A DNA stretch of 64,000 nt from Triglochin maritima (lineage: Eukaryota; Streptophyta; Magnoliopsida; Alismatales; Juncaginaceae), in the NCBI GenBank assembly GCA_963682175.1, contig OY821787.1:26824501-26888500 (forward strand), given 5' to 3'. Position 1 is the first letter of the stretch; the number at the start of each line of letters is the position of its first letter. The notes under the pieces were generated by a model. The model was not told the DNA's origin. It was given only the letters and a program-made list of their open reading frames with translations, and did not search any database. A program made the position numbers and the translations under genes. Positions 48,101 to 59,470 of the stretch are shown here, piece by piece.

Positions 48101-48914
48101 TGGAGACGACCCCAGAAAAAATTGAAGCCCAGATGCTTCAGATGTGCGGCGGATCCGCCGCAGGTTGTACTTGAGATGCGGCGATTTTGCCGCCCTTATA
48201 GCTCCGAATGTGCCCGGATTTCGCCGCGCACTCTGTTGTCTCCTGAAACGTCAATCCAAATAGTTCGATCGCGCACACGATAAAAAAATTGAAATCACTA
48301 AAATAAACAAAAATCTTCGTCGCCTCCCCGGCAACGGCGCCAAAAACTTGATGAGAATTAAATTTATACCGCAAGTGCACGGCGTCAATGAAGACGTGGC
48401 AAGTACGGGTCGAACACAAGGAGGGAGAGATCTTGTTATTTTTGTGATTTTCGATTAAGGAAAGAAAAAGAGAGAAATAATTTTGGTTTGAGATTTTTGG
48501 TTTTTAATTAATTTCTAAAGCAAGAACAACAAAAACAAATTAAAAATAAAGTAAAGATGGATGGGAGTCCAGTGGGTGGAGGTTTAGATGTCGGGTTTCG
48601 ATTAGAGAATTCTGAAACTTATAATAAATCACATTAGTTATATAAAACATTACATGATAAATGACTCAACATAAACTGAAGTAATCAAAATATACTAATA
48701 CGAAATTAAAATAATAATTTGATTCTTCTTCTCATCACCCTAAATCTGTTACCCCCACCCTTTGGAGAGAGTTAGAAACTCATGGATGGAGGGAAGGAGA
48801 ATGGGTCCTAGAGAAACTACAAAAGAAAACTAAAAACAAGAATTAAAAGAACAGAATTTTATTACTAAAATTTGGAATAAAAACCAAGACCCTTTACAAC
48901 ATCGTTTCGGGGCT
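42185..48914 (-). repeat. five tandem 1,346-bp units of leader-PBS-U5-R
   Basis: Unit starts: 42185, 43531, 44877, 46223, 47569. Each holds part of the leader, a primer site (42942-42958 and every 1,346 bp), and the first 566 bp of the LTR up to CGGGGCT, where the next unit starts with AATGTC. The joint carries GGGGC microhomology to both parents (GGGGCCAATGTC in the leader, GGGGCTATTTATAG in the LTR). The cut falls directly beside the TATA box, which only the last unit keeps (48914-48921). The units are almost identical; one visible difference is an A in units 1-3 where units 4-5 and the 3' LTR have C, in the AACAACAAAAA run. Confidence 0.95.
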
Positions 48915-49551
48915 ATTTATAGCCGATACAAGGGATCCCAATATATAAACGGAAAGTACACGCGTCAATACAGCATTGGTAAAAATTGGAGCACACGGAT
49001 CAACTTTTGTGCGGCGGAATCGCCACAATGTGTACATGAGGTGCGGCGGAATCTCCACCTTTTTGGCTCAGAATCGACCTGGATTTTTCGTGTGTGTTTA
49101 TGGTATGTTTTAGCTGTCATTTGAGCATCCGGATAAATTATTGCATATCTTTGGAGATCCGAGTTAATTTCTTCATATATTTGGAGGTCCAAATTCATTT
49201 TTCTCTAGAACTTCTCCAAAATAATCTTTTGGTACTCGTAATTTGCAGTCGGATCCTCGGCTTTTGCAATTAAGTCCCTGACTACTTTTGTGCTTAAGTC
49301 TCTGATCTTTTTGTAATTAGGTATTTGAATGCTTTTATGCTTGGATGAACTTCCATTTGAATCCCGATAATCTTGACGTGGTCTTTATGATAGAAATGAG
49401 TCTCTTGCACGCATTTATGCTCGGGATATGGGTAATTTGCATTCAGGTCCCTGTATTATGTAAATAAGACTAAACACATACCTTAGTAGCATTTATTGAT
49501 ATAAAATTAATCTAAATGAAAGACATATGATGCAATGTGTGCAATGCATCA
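48349..49551 (-). repeat. element 3, complete 5' LTR
   Basis: 1,203 bp. Its first 566 bp belong to array unit 5; the rest supplies the only U3 and TATA box on the 5' side, with TATAAATA at 48914-48921 on the minus strand. Confidence 0.9.
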
Positions 49552-50440
49552 CCGACCACTTCTCCTACCCGGAGATCTCTATTTCTCGCCGGAGCACGAC
49601 TGAGGGAGAGAGAGAGTTTTTCACCATAAATATCTTCCTCCAATCCATCTCGACCATCCATCCACTCCACTCCATCTCAGCCGTCCATCTCATCTCCTCC
49701 TAAACACCACCAAAACATCATTAAAACTCAATTAGGATTAGGATCCCACACTCCATCTGGCTCAAGAGTTTTGCTCGGCTCACTAATAATATCGGTTTTC
49801 TTAATGGTTGACTTCTGATTTTACCTCTTGCTTGTTGATAGATCATAGATCATTAATCTAATCCATATTCTGAAACACTTCTCTCAAGTCATTCCAACAC
49901 TTACATTAATTTGGTGACAAAGAAAAGTAAGATGTTCTTATTATTATTTGATTTTCTCACCAACAAGGCTACAATGTCGATAGTTATCAGAGAGTTAGAC
50001 ACCCGTACATGAAATAGTTAAGCTTTAAGTCTCTGGAACATAATGCACATTTGGAAAGTATACTTTGTAACCAAAACATGTTTAGCTTCAGGACCAATCG
50101 ACCCGTTTTGGTGTCTCCTTAATCAACGTTGGTGGGTATTAAAGATGGAATTTATCATCCTAAGTGTATATTTTAAGTCATGCAACTTCCCGTAGGAATT
50201 ATTCAAACATAACCTGTAAGATCCAACATGATTTAAATAAAGGCCCAATTAATTATCAACTACAGTGGAAGCAAAAGATCAAACAATGATAAATAAGTAC
50301 ACGATGGATAGAAATTACCCACCTCAATGTCCTCAGCAAGTGGGAAGGAAGATCTTAATGTAAAAGCAACAGAGAAGACAATTGCAGTTTTGATCTATAT
50401 AATAATTGAACGAATATTCCATACAAATTTATCAACTCTT
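49552..50440. other. flank of element 3, no gene seen
   Basis: Begins GC-rich with CCATCCATC-type simple sequence (49640-49700), then AT-rich. No coding frame of note. A minus-strand ATATTTATGG box near 49627 may belong to the LTR-like sequence interrupted by element 3. Confidence 0.35.
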
Positions 50441-50985
50441 GAAATGGTACGTCATTTTAAACCCACGAATATATCCTTCAAAATCGAATGTGTCCTTTGA
50501 AAAAAAGTATGTCCTAAAATATCACTTATGTTCTTTAAGGGAAGGGATACGTGAGTCCTTTAAATATAAAATTTGTTCTTTAAACCCTGAGTATGTCCTT
50601 AAAAATCGAATGCCCTTTAAAGCATGAAAGCTCCTCAATAAAAGGCCCGCCTTTAAAGGACACGTGAGTCCATTAAAGATCGAATGTTTTCTTTTTTAAA
50701 AGTTTGTCCTCATCTTAAACCCACGACCGAGTCCCTTAAACACAGTGTCATTTGACCTCGTAGTGTCCTTCAAAAACAAAATTTGTCATTCAAAGGATAC
50801 TTTATGTCCTTTAAACGACGAATATGTTCTTTAAACCCCAAGTGTCCTTTAAACCACAAAAAGTCCTCATATAAGAGGGTTGTCATAAGGACACATATGT
50901 CTTTGAAAGGACGTCATGGTTTTTAAATCCAATGTGTCCTTTTCAAAAAAAAAATTGCCCTATGAAGGACACAATCATTAACAAT
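50441..50985. repeat. interspersed TGTCCTTTAAA word cluster, left
   Basis: More than twenty copies of TGTCCTTTAAA or close variants (GTCCTTCAAA, GTTCTTTAAAC, AAAGGACAC on the other strand) at roughly 20-30 bp spacing. They are often preceded by (A/C)GAATG or GAGTA. A matching cluster lies at 52226-53115. Confidence 0.85.
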
Positions 50986-51007
50986 TTGCGGCTCCAAATC
51001 ATCTTAC

Positions 51008-51256
51008 ATGATATTTAACATATTAAATGATGAACTTGACTTCATTGGTGGAGAAGAAGAAGAAGCAAGGAAGAAGGAAAACGAGAAGAACCAGAAAATA
51101 GAAGAAGAAGAAGAAGAAGAAGTAGAGGAAGATAGGAAGAAAAAGAAGAAACTAGAAGAGGACAAAAGAAGACGACTAAGAAGTCTGAAGAAGAAGAATG
51201 AGGTTCAAGAGAAGAAAGCGAATGAAAAGAAGAGAAGAAGAGCACAAATCACATAA
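51008..51256 (+). pseudogene. Glu/Lys-rich coiled-coil fragment
   Basis: An 82-codon frame whose residues 15-80 are almost all Glu, Lys and Arg, encoded by GAA/GAAG repeats. The start (MIFNILNDELDFIGGEEEE) is less repetitive. It lies upstream of the Ulp1-like relic on the same strand and may be the acidic/basic linker often found ahead of such domains, or simply translated simple sequence. Confidence 0.3.
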
Positions 51257-51589
51257 TACTCAATTGTGCAGATGAGGCTAAAATACGATGGAAATCAAAT
51301 TTCAAATAAACAAGAAATAAATTCTCCGATAAAAAGCTCGCTAGCCAACCCATACACACAATAAAATAAAAGCATCAACATGAAACATGTGCTTCTTAAT
51401 TTAACATCGGGGGCAAACATGCAAGAATATGTGTGCTCCAATGATGTGGCCAAGGTGAGGTTGGGAGATCTAAACAATCTAATCACTAAAGGGTCAGAGC
51501 TATCAACGGACGTAAATATATTTCATTTTGTGAATCAAGTTTTCTTTTAATCCTCTGAAATGTGAAGTCAATTGTATTCATTTTAATGG

Positions 51590-52090
51590 ACAGTCAATAG
51601 AGGCATTGCTTGATGTGTTGGAGCAAAAACAAAAGCTGGGATGCAACCCAAGGAAGGTGATCACAATTCCAAGAATGAGCACCTATGCTATCTTGTCTGG
51701 AGACCGTCAGTGGACTTCATCTATGGTAGATGACATACTAAAAGACTAGCACCCAAAGGACACTGTAATCGCCCAACCATTAATAAATTCAAGTAATTGG
51801 ACACTGCTTATTGTGGATACAAGAAATAAAAATATAACACAACTTAATATTAGTCCTTGGATTGTTGGAGAGAATGAGAATCCAACAAAAGCAGTAGGTG
51901 TCCATAAAGAAGCAGTGGTAATAATGGCAGAGTTCTAGAGATCCTACCTCAACATAGACGGAAATTGTCCTATTAAAGGAAAAATTACAACCACCAAGCA
52001 TCAACGCAACGATTGTGGAGTGTATGTCCCACAACTGAAATTGACGATTAATAACTACACTCACTCAGAGGCGAAATGATAATGTATTTG
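51590..52090 (+). pseudogene. decayed Ulp1-like (C48) protease relic
   Basis: Plus-strand translation across several stops gives the C48 pattern: a WTLLIVDTRNK segment (about 51797-51830; the His before Trp is Asn), then TKHQRNDCGVYV (about 51998-52030) with the Gln and Cys of the active site. In-frame stops (after KD near 51748, after AEF near 51939) show that it is dead. Such domains are carried by several plant transposon groups (CACTA second genes, some Mutator-like elements). It is not a copy of the first CACTA domain and lies on the opposite strand. Confidence 0.6.
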
Positions 52091-52225
52091 CTAAAGGACT
52101 TCGGATTCAGAAGCCAAATGTTGATAGCAGAAAATGATGTAGAATATTATCAACTGTAATTATATACATCTCTTGAAATTGTAATTGTTTGAAAATTTTG
52201 AAGGCAATAACAAAAAATTCTGACC

Positions 52226-53115
52226 GTCCAAATATTTTAAAATGTGTATGCCCTCAAAACTTGAAAGGGTCCTTATTACCCTTAAAAGGACACTTATGCC
52301 CTTTAAGTTGGAATGTGTCCATTAAAACTCAAAGTGTCCTTTAAAACTATGGTATGTAGGGGTGTAAACGGGTCAGGTACGGGTAGGGGGTACGGGGCGG
52401 GTAAACGGGTATCACGGGTATAATATATAATATATAAAAAATATAATATATAGTATATAAAATATATATTACATATAAAAAAATTATATAACATATGAAA
52501 TATATAAAAATATTATAAAAATATTATATAAAAATATATAATATATCTTAACATGTAAACGATACGGGTAATGCGTATACCCGTACCCGACCCATTTATT
52601 AACTGGGTAAACGGGTATACTGGTTTGAAGTTTGAAACGGGTATGAGTTTTTGTACCCATACCCAGCCAGGGCGGGTGACCAGGTATACGAGTATTACCC
52701 GTCCCGTTTACACCCCTAATGGTATGTCCTTTGAAACTCGAAACTCTCATTTAAAACTCAAAATGGTCCTTATTGATGCCCCTAAAACGACACTTATTTC
52801 CTTTAAATGGAATGTGTGCATTAAACGTGTCCTCCTTTGAAACACAAAAGTTTCCTATAAAACTGAAGTCTGTTCTTTAAAGCACGAATTTGTCATTGGA
52901 ATCTCGAATGTGTCCTTTAAAACAAGAAATTGTCCTCGAATAACCATCTCGTTCTTTTAAATGACACTTATGTCTTTTCAAGGATACTAACGTCATTTAA
53001 TGGACACCTAGGACCTTTGAAGTATGGTATGTCCTTTAAAAGACACGAATCTATTATATAAACCATGAATATGTCCTTTGAAACTCAAATCACTCCATTA
53101 AATTTGAATGTGCCT
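52226..53115. repeat. interspersed TGTCCTTTAAA word cluster, right
   Basis: The same words as at 50441-50985, more than twenty copies, interrupted by the hAT MITE at 52357-52718. Together the two clusters bracket the Ulp1-like relic. Confidence 0.85.
52357..52718. mobile_element. hAT-type MITE with 8-bp target duplication
   Basis: 362 bp. Perfect 16-bp terminal inverted repeats TAGGGGTGTAAACGGG, flanked by ATGGTATG on both sides (52349-52356 and 52719-52726). The interior is CGGGTA-rich near the ends with an AT-only core (TATAATATATAAAA). No coding capacity. Confidence 0.92.
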
Positions 53116-53638
53116 TTTTAGCCGTCTCCTTTGTACATTGTTCTGAAGTGTCCGTGATTTTATTTTCCAATCGTAAATTTAGTTGCTTAATGATAGTTTT
53201 CAGGAGATGTCACGTCAGATTAGAGACAACCGACATGCGATGTACTAATTTTTTATTCTTAAAAAATTATCGTTTAAATTTAAATAAGGACATGTCACGT
53301 CGTATTTGACCAAACAATAGACATGAATTGTTTTCTATAAAAAAATTAATATGGCTTAACAGACAAATAAAAAGGACATATCACGTCAAAATATAGCCTT
53401 AAAACCAACGTGTAACGTTTTATAAATTGATTTTTGAGCTAAAATATATTTTATTATAAATTTCTCAACTAATCTCCTACCATTTGAAAATAAGGTGCAC
53501 AACATTCACTTTAATTTTATACCACATCAAATGTAACTAAAGCAAAGGTAACATACAGTAGAAAATCCAAATAACACCAAATTTAACATTAGCAAATGTA
53601 ATCTGGCGTTTTCCTTCTAAAAGACCGACCATTGATTA

Positions 53639-56226
53639 TCACAGGGGTCTACTACATAAAAAATATATATTTTGCTTGAGATGCAAAAGAAAAGGTTCTT
53701 CCTTGAATCCTGGTTTGTTAAGGTTTACCAAGATAAATCTCAACTCATCCACCCGAATGTCGTTATTGTCCAACCACTTGCATTTAAAAACTGCCACTTC
53801 GAATTGGGTGAAGTTCAACACTCATATATCGTCAATTTGACTATTGTATGACATCTTGGCATATGTTGGATTTTTATATTTACAACTAGAAATTGCAAAG
53901 ATTCAACAACTAAATTGACCCACTATTTTGCATCGTTCTTTTGTCGTCTTCCATTTTGGCGTAGAAGGAGTATCCATTGACATCGTAACCACAATAAGAT
54001 GTGACAGTAGGATTAGGAATATAGATGAACCACTTCAAAGTCTCAAAAAGGATACATCCACCTCAACAATACCAGTCCAGCTAATTTAATTTTCGGACTT
54101 GATCAACCACAAAATGCACCATAATGTCAAAAAATGACAGGGAGTACATCTCCAACTGACATATTGTAACAACCACTACATTCTATAACTTATATAAGTA
54201 TTTCAAATCAAGTACTTTGCTGCAAATCTTGTTAAAGAATAAACAAAGTTTGATAATTGCGTGTCTGACGTGTTTCAACAATATCAATCTAATAGAAAAA
54301 TGAAGAAATTGTTGCATCAATAGATGACAGGCTTGAGACTTCAAACCAAGTAATTTCAAATCTTTCATTGAAACCAGACTACTAATATTTGAAGAATACT
54401 CATGTGATACTTTGACACCGCGTACACTTTGACACAAAATTATCTTCTCTTTTCTGGACAATGTGTTACAAGCAGGTGGTAAAAATTTACGGGTCCCCTT
54501 ATCCTCTGGTGCTAGTTTTGCTTGTATACCAAGTTCTCCTAGACAAGTCTGGCATTAACCATCCTTACTTTTACCAGGTATGTTCAGAAGAATTCCCAGT
54601 CAACTATCACAATTTTTTTCTGCATGCATCACATCAATACAATATATAACTTCTAAAGTCTACCGGTAAGGTAGGTCAAAAAAGACATTTCTTTTTCCAA
54701 CTGCTCTTACCATTTCGGTAGTTGTAAGGCTTGCCGAATTCACATTTAATGTTCTTCACATGTTCATATATTTGTTTGACACTGATTACTTTGGGTGCTT
54801 TGTTATATTCCTACTTTCCGTTGAATGTCTTCTTTATTCTATGATACAGATGACTTATATATAGGAAGGAATCTTTAATGACCAAGATACATCATCGTCT
54901 TACCTCCATGCACTAGCTGCAAGGAACACAAGTTCTCATCAAAACACAAACATGCTTTGTTGTTTTTCACATAATATTCTGACAGATTACCATATGTGGA
55001 AAGTCATTTATTGTGCAGAAGATGATCACACGCATAGTAAATGATTGTTGTCAATGAGCATCTCACACTTGCTCACCATCTTCTCATAATTTCATTAGGA
55101 CAACAACTAAGGGTCTCAAGTAAACATCGATGTCGTTTCCTGGTTATATTGGACATGGAATCATTAACGAAAGCATTAATCATGTATCTGCATTTCATGC
55201 TTAACCACAGTGGGAGATTGTAAATAACAAGCAAAACATGCCACGAACAATAAAGGCTACTCAAACTATCATAATGATTCATTCCATCAATACACAGATC
55301 AAGTCTCGGGTTTTTGGATTCCTCGCCAAATAACAGTAAGTCATAATCAATTTTCTTCCACCGGGACGAATCTTCAAGATGCCAAAGCAATTGATCATTC
55401 ATTGTCTCTCGATCTCCATGTCATGTCAGCTTCTTCGAGTGCTCAGGAATTGCAAATAAATGTTTCAACATTGGAATTATCAGAAGATAAACAACACCTA
55501 TGCAGTGTAACCTTGTAGTTTTTTGTTCTCATCAACTCTCATATTTTTATTTTGTTTGTACCGTGAGACATTACAAACCGAACAATAATGTAGGTTTTCA
55601 GAGACACCCATATAAAGTATACAATCATTAAAACATGCATGTATTTTCCTATACTACATTCCCATGGGATGCAATATCTTTTTAGCCTCATAAGAGCGAT
55701 TCAGAAGTTCGTTGCTATCTGGAAAAATCTCTTTCAACAACTTTAGTAGGTAGTGAAACTGATATCACTCCAACTATTTATTGTTTTAAAGGTATACAAC
55801 CATAAAATTGCGGACAACCTACTGTACTCGGTGCAATTTGGATACAAAGGTCTTTCATTGTCAGACAGTAGATTACCAAGTACATCGGATTTATCACAAT
55901 AATTGTCGGCAACATCTTGAATTATATCCCATAACCTGTTACCGTCATTCCCATACTTCGTCGGGTCACTATGATCACCTTATTTTGTATTTCATTTTCA
56001 CCATGTCATATCCAATGAGTCTATCTTTTATCAAAATCTTTCTCGAATAATTGAGTTTTTATCTATTTTACATCTCGTAAGAACATATTAAAACAACTCC
56101 TACATGCAGATAATACGTTTCTATCATTTCTAACATTTGCATTCTTCATGGAAAATTTAGAAATCTATCAACCCCAACCTCATACTCATCACTCAATCTA
56201 CTAGAGAAAATCCATTTTCAATCCAT
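53639..56226 (-). pseudogene. CACTA TNP2 transposase relic
   Basis: Fragments in the normal order, minus strand: a Transposase-associated start at 56226 (SRLSDEYE readable after a stop at codon 3); Transposase_21 pieces at 55900-54500 (LDLCIDGMNHYDSLSS near 55290, corresponding to the TDG-NPFG motif); DUF4218 at 54183-54461 (MSRKEKIILCQSV, RHAIIKLCLFFNKIC); then a deletion and a DUF4216 piece at 53639-53821 (FEVAVFKCKWLDNN). Many frameshifts and stops. It is clearly older than the 13101-16331 copy. Confidence 0.85.
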
Positions 56227-57156
56227 AATTTTCTACACATAAGGAGAAACAATCGCAATGTAAAGATAGATATCAATTTTGATTCATAATCCTCTAAAAG
56301 TTCAACTATCAATAAGCAATCCAACATCAACAGAGCAACACATTCGAGTCCATAAAATATCATTCCATTATAAATTTGAAACAAACAAAACTTTGATATA
56401 TGCTCTCTGGGAACTAATTAAAATGAGTTATTTTAATTAGAGTAATTAAAAGAGTTGCAAATGGAAGCATTCATTGCACCTTCGTGAGCAAAAGTTGGAT
56501 TTGAAAAATGATCGGGGTTGGTCGGGCGGGACTGGTGAGGCAGGCATGGCCGGTCTGGGCTGGTCGGTGTAAACGGGTCAATCGATCGAGTGGAGCTGAC
56601 AAAGTGGATGGGGATGGGGAAAGAAAATGAGGGTTTGGCTAGCTCATTAGGTTTGTACTTTTTGATTTTGGGTTGAGTATTAAATATGACAACGCATTAC
56701 AATTTACTAAAAAAATTTAGAGTTTACCAAACAAAACTTTGAATATTAAATATGAAAATGGTGCTAACTCGACGATCGAACACAATTCGGTCAACCGAAA
56801 CCCCTAATTAGAATCACCTGTTTGGACAACTGAAATGCATTCGGTCAATATATGACAAATGCTTGGGAAATATTTTACTAGGATGGTCAATATACACCAC
56901 GTCAGTTTCCGGTGCACTGATGTAATGAGCCAAAAACCATGTCAGTGAATTGACCATCGACGTGGTATACCTACACTTCGGAAATATTACAGTCGACGTG
57001 GTAACACGAACATCCGCGTCAGTCAAAACTGTCCGACGTGGTACGTCTAATATTACGTTGGATTTTCAGGTACTGATGTTTTATACCTAATACCATGTCA
57101 GTTTGTCAATATCCGACGTAGTCAGGGCGACGTAATATCTGTATTTTCCATTAGTG
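56227..57156 (-). other. leader and right end of the second CACTA
   Basis: Non-coding; subterminal GACGTGG-type words at 56890-57120 and the TIR at 57139-57156. Confidence 0.55.
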
Positions 57157-58023
57157 CTACTACCTTCAGTGAAATTATTCTTGGATTGTCATTAGACTGA
57201 ATCTAAACATTTTCCTAGCTAGCAACTTGTTGACTTAATGCAAAAACCACACGAAGACAACAAGGAAAGTAAACTAACTCATTAACACATCAAGACATTG
57301 TGAACCATAATCAAGAAATTAAACATGGTCACTCATACTTCAGAACTAAAAGGCACATTAACAATCCATACATCAAGTGAAACTTGTAAACTTCAACGTA
57401 AAATGAAAGATTGTATTACCACATCACATAACAAACAACAAAACAAACCATAATTAGCAAGAAAATCCATTATACCTCAACCAAGAAGTCTTTTCATTCA
57501 TTTTCAAAACAAAATTCCAAATTTCGTATTACCTCAAGATGAACTTGAAGACTACAACCCTAAACACCCCTTACATCAACCATGAAAACAACGAAACCAT
57601 ATGTTCAAACTTCTTTCCAACTTCACAACTAAACAAGAGTCTAATCTTTTTCTAATAGATCCTTTCATTTCTTCTCTCTCAAAAAATATACACAAATGAA
57701 AAATCTCTTGCATGGCTTCCCTATGTTGTCATGAAACCAAACAACTAAACCTAACCAACGATAACAACTATAGCAAGCAAACCCAAACCATCAACTAAAC
57801 TTTAATCACTCCTCTAACCCCCACCAACACCAAATCAAACAAACACAGAAAAATAATCCCAACCCAAAATCATTGTCAAAGAAAACACTAACCGACCAAT
57901 AGAGATCGAGATGGAGACTACCTGAGAGAGGACTGTCGTCGGAGGTGGAGAGAATGGCGGAGGTCCGGAGAGTGGGGTGGGGGAGAGAGCAGCGGAGCCC
58001 AACACATCTTGGGAGATAGTGGT
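57157..58023. other. AT-rich interval, no gene seen
   Basis: No supported feature. The last 130 bp are GC-richer (GAGGACTG..GGTGGGGGAGAG) like an untranslated exon, but no frame follows. Confidence 0.4.
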
Positions 58024-59190
58024 TGATTGAATCAGTTAAAATACCGCAAGTGCACGACCGTGTTGAAGCAGTGGCAAGCACGGGTCGGTACACAAGGAGC
58101 GTGTGCGAGTCGGATTCGCTATACTCGAATGGGGAAAAAAGAAAGGAATGAAGTCGGAATTACACTACGATGTGTATAAAGCGGAAAACAAACAATAAAA
58201 TTAAATCCCTTAGGGTGTTGAAAAGGAATGTGAATAAAAAATATGTGTGTGTTCATTTGTGCTCATCACAACATGTAAAACATGAAATCCATAAAACCAA
58301 ATCCAACTTTACATCCACATGAAATAAGATAAAACATTATCATTAGAACATACAAGACAATAATTGATATGAAGCTAAATGAGTTCATGGAAAAGGACCA
58401 CACCCCACTATGTTTGTTCATGAAATAAGATTTACACAATTAAAACATAAAGACATTAATTAAGGTGATGCCAACAAGAGCACATGCTCCCACATGTTGT
58501 GTTTCATTCTTCCACTCCATCATTACCTTAACCCCATCATTCCCCACACTAATCTAACAATGTGTTAAGTATCACTCAAGAGCATTAACACATCAAAGAT
58601 AAGAGTGAAATCTCATTGGATGGTTATGGAAATCATGTAAGGTTCAAAAGATTAGGATTAACACACACACCTATTACATCACATCACCTTCCTCTCCACC
58701 CCCAGGGGATGAACTACTCCCTACTTATCTCTAAACTAAAGCAAGCATGAAAAGAACATAAACCCATAATGAAAGTGAAGGAAAATAAGATTAAGCAAAC
58801 AAGAACATAAAAGAAATTACACCAAAGGAAAGACATGTATTTAAAAAACAAAACTAAAACTTGATTGAAATGAAATGAAAAAGATTACAAAGTTTCTCTT
58901 TTCTTCTCCTCTTACACTAATCAGCAGCAAAATAAACCTAAACTAATGGAGGAGCAAGAAGAAGAGGGAGATGAGGGATTACAATGTTATATATAGACTA
59001 ATACATGGTTAGGATTAATCTGGAAATAACCGGATAGCTCTAAATCACATCTGATGGTCCTGGAATGCTCTGACCCGAATACCCGACCCGTGGCCCCCTT
59101 GCCACTGAGAATTTTTTGGATCTTGAAATTGTTGAATCTGAATTTTTTTGAATATTCATCACTTGCAAAATGCTCATTGTAATCCAACCT
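58024..59190 (-). mobile_element. degenerate LTR related to the TGATGAG family
   Basis: Starts TGATTGAATCAG, then ATACCGCAAGTGCACG, GTGGCAAG and ACGGGTCG..ACACAAGGAG, the same order as the U5 ends of elements 1-3. No primer site or second LTR is visible, so it is probably a solo LTR. The right border near 59190 is estimated from length. Confidence 0.55.
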
Positions 59191-59306
59191 GTATAATTAC
59201 CAATTAATACCAAAAACTTGGAACGAAACCTGAAATAATTTGAGATAACACACCGTGTAATTTTTAATTTTTTTATTAAAAAATTTACGGAACGTCCGTC
59301 GGAGCT

Positions 59307-59330
59307 CCCCCCCCCCCCCCCCCCCCCCCC
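59307..59330. repeat. 24-bp poly-C run
   Basis: An uninterrupted run of C immediately before ATGGCGGAGG. The exact length is prone to sequencing error. Confidence 0.9.
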
Positions 59331-59470
59331 ATGGCGGAGGCGTCTGGGTAAAACGCATTCTCCATAGGGGTGACGTCTGGGTAAAACGCCTTCTCCATGG
59401 GGGTGACGTCTGGGTAAAACGTCTGCTCCATGGGGGAGGCTTCTGGCTAAGACGCCTCCCCCATTGGGGG
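59331..59470. repeat. 33-bp minisatellite, about 4 copies
   Basis: The unit is near GACGTCTGGGTAAAACG followed by CCTTCTCCATGGGGGT. Because 33 is a multiple of 3, the minus strand reads as an 11-residue repeat (PPWRRRFTQTS-like). It adjoins the poly-C run. Confidence 0.8.

Larger units (their letters stand above)
36790..49551 (-). mobile_element. LTR retrotransposon element 3 with amplified R-U5-PBS-leader
   Basis: Same LTR family as elements 1 and 2: LTRs at 36790-37991 and 48349-49551 beginning TGATGAG and ending CATCA, tRNA-Asp primer sites, and the GTGTGGGGGG tract. The target copies TTGAC (36785-36789) and CCGAC (49552-49556) differ by two C/T changes. It encodes gag plus protease but no reverse transcriptase or integrase. 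Between gag and the 5' LTR the segment 42185-48914 is five tandem 1,346-bp units. By eye the two LTRs differ at about 17 positions, so it is older than elements 1 and 2. Confidence 0.9.
53190..57156 (-). mobile_element. second CACTA element, decayed
   Basis: The right end at 57156 reads, reverse-complemented, CACTAATGGAAAATACAG. It is preceded by GACGTGG/CGACGTGGTA words at 56890-57120. Left-side CACGTCA words at 53215-53390 suggest that the left end is near 53.2 kb, but no clean CACTA terminus is visible there. Between them lies a wrecked TNP2 frame. The subterminal word (GACGTGGTA) differs from that of the first CACTA (TATAGACGTCGG), so this is a different family. Confidence 0.7.

Noticed and set aside
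42522..48419. Identical open frames of 125, 79 and 93 codons repeated every 1,346 bp
   Set aside because: They recur only because the DNA unit repeats. They lie over leader, primer site and LTR sequence and resemble no protein.
42185..48914. CRISPR array or centromeric satellite
   Set aside because: The units are 1,346 bp of retrotransposon leader and LTR with no spacers, and only five copies inside one element.
50441..53115. CRISPR or simple microsatellite explanation for the TGTCCTTTAAA words
   Set aside because: Spacing is irregular and intervening DNA is unique, so it is neither a fixed-period tandem repeat nor an array with spacers.
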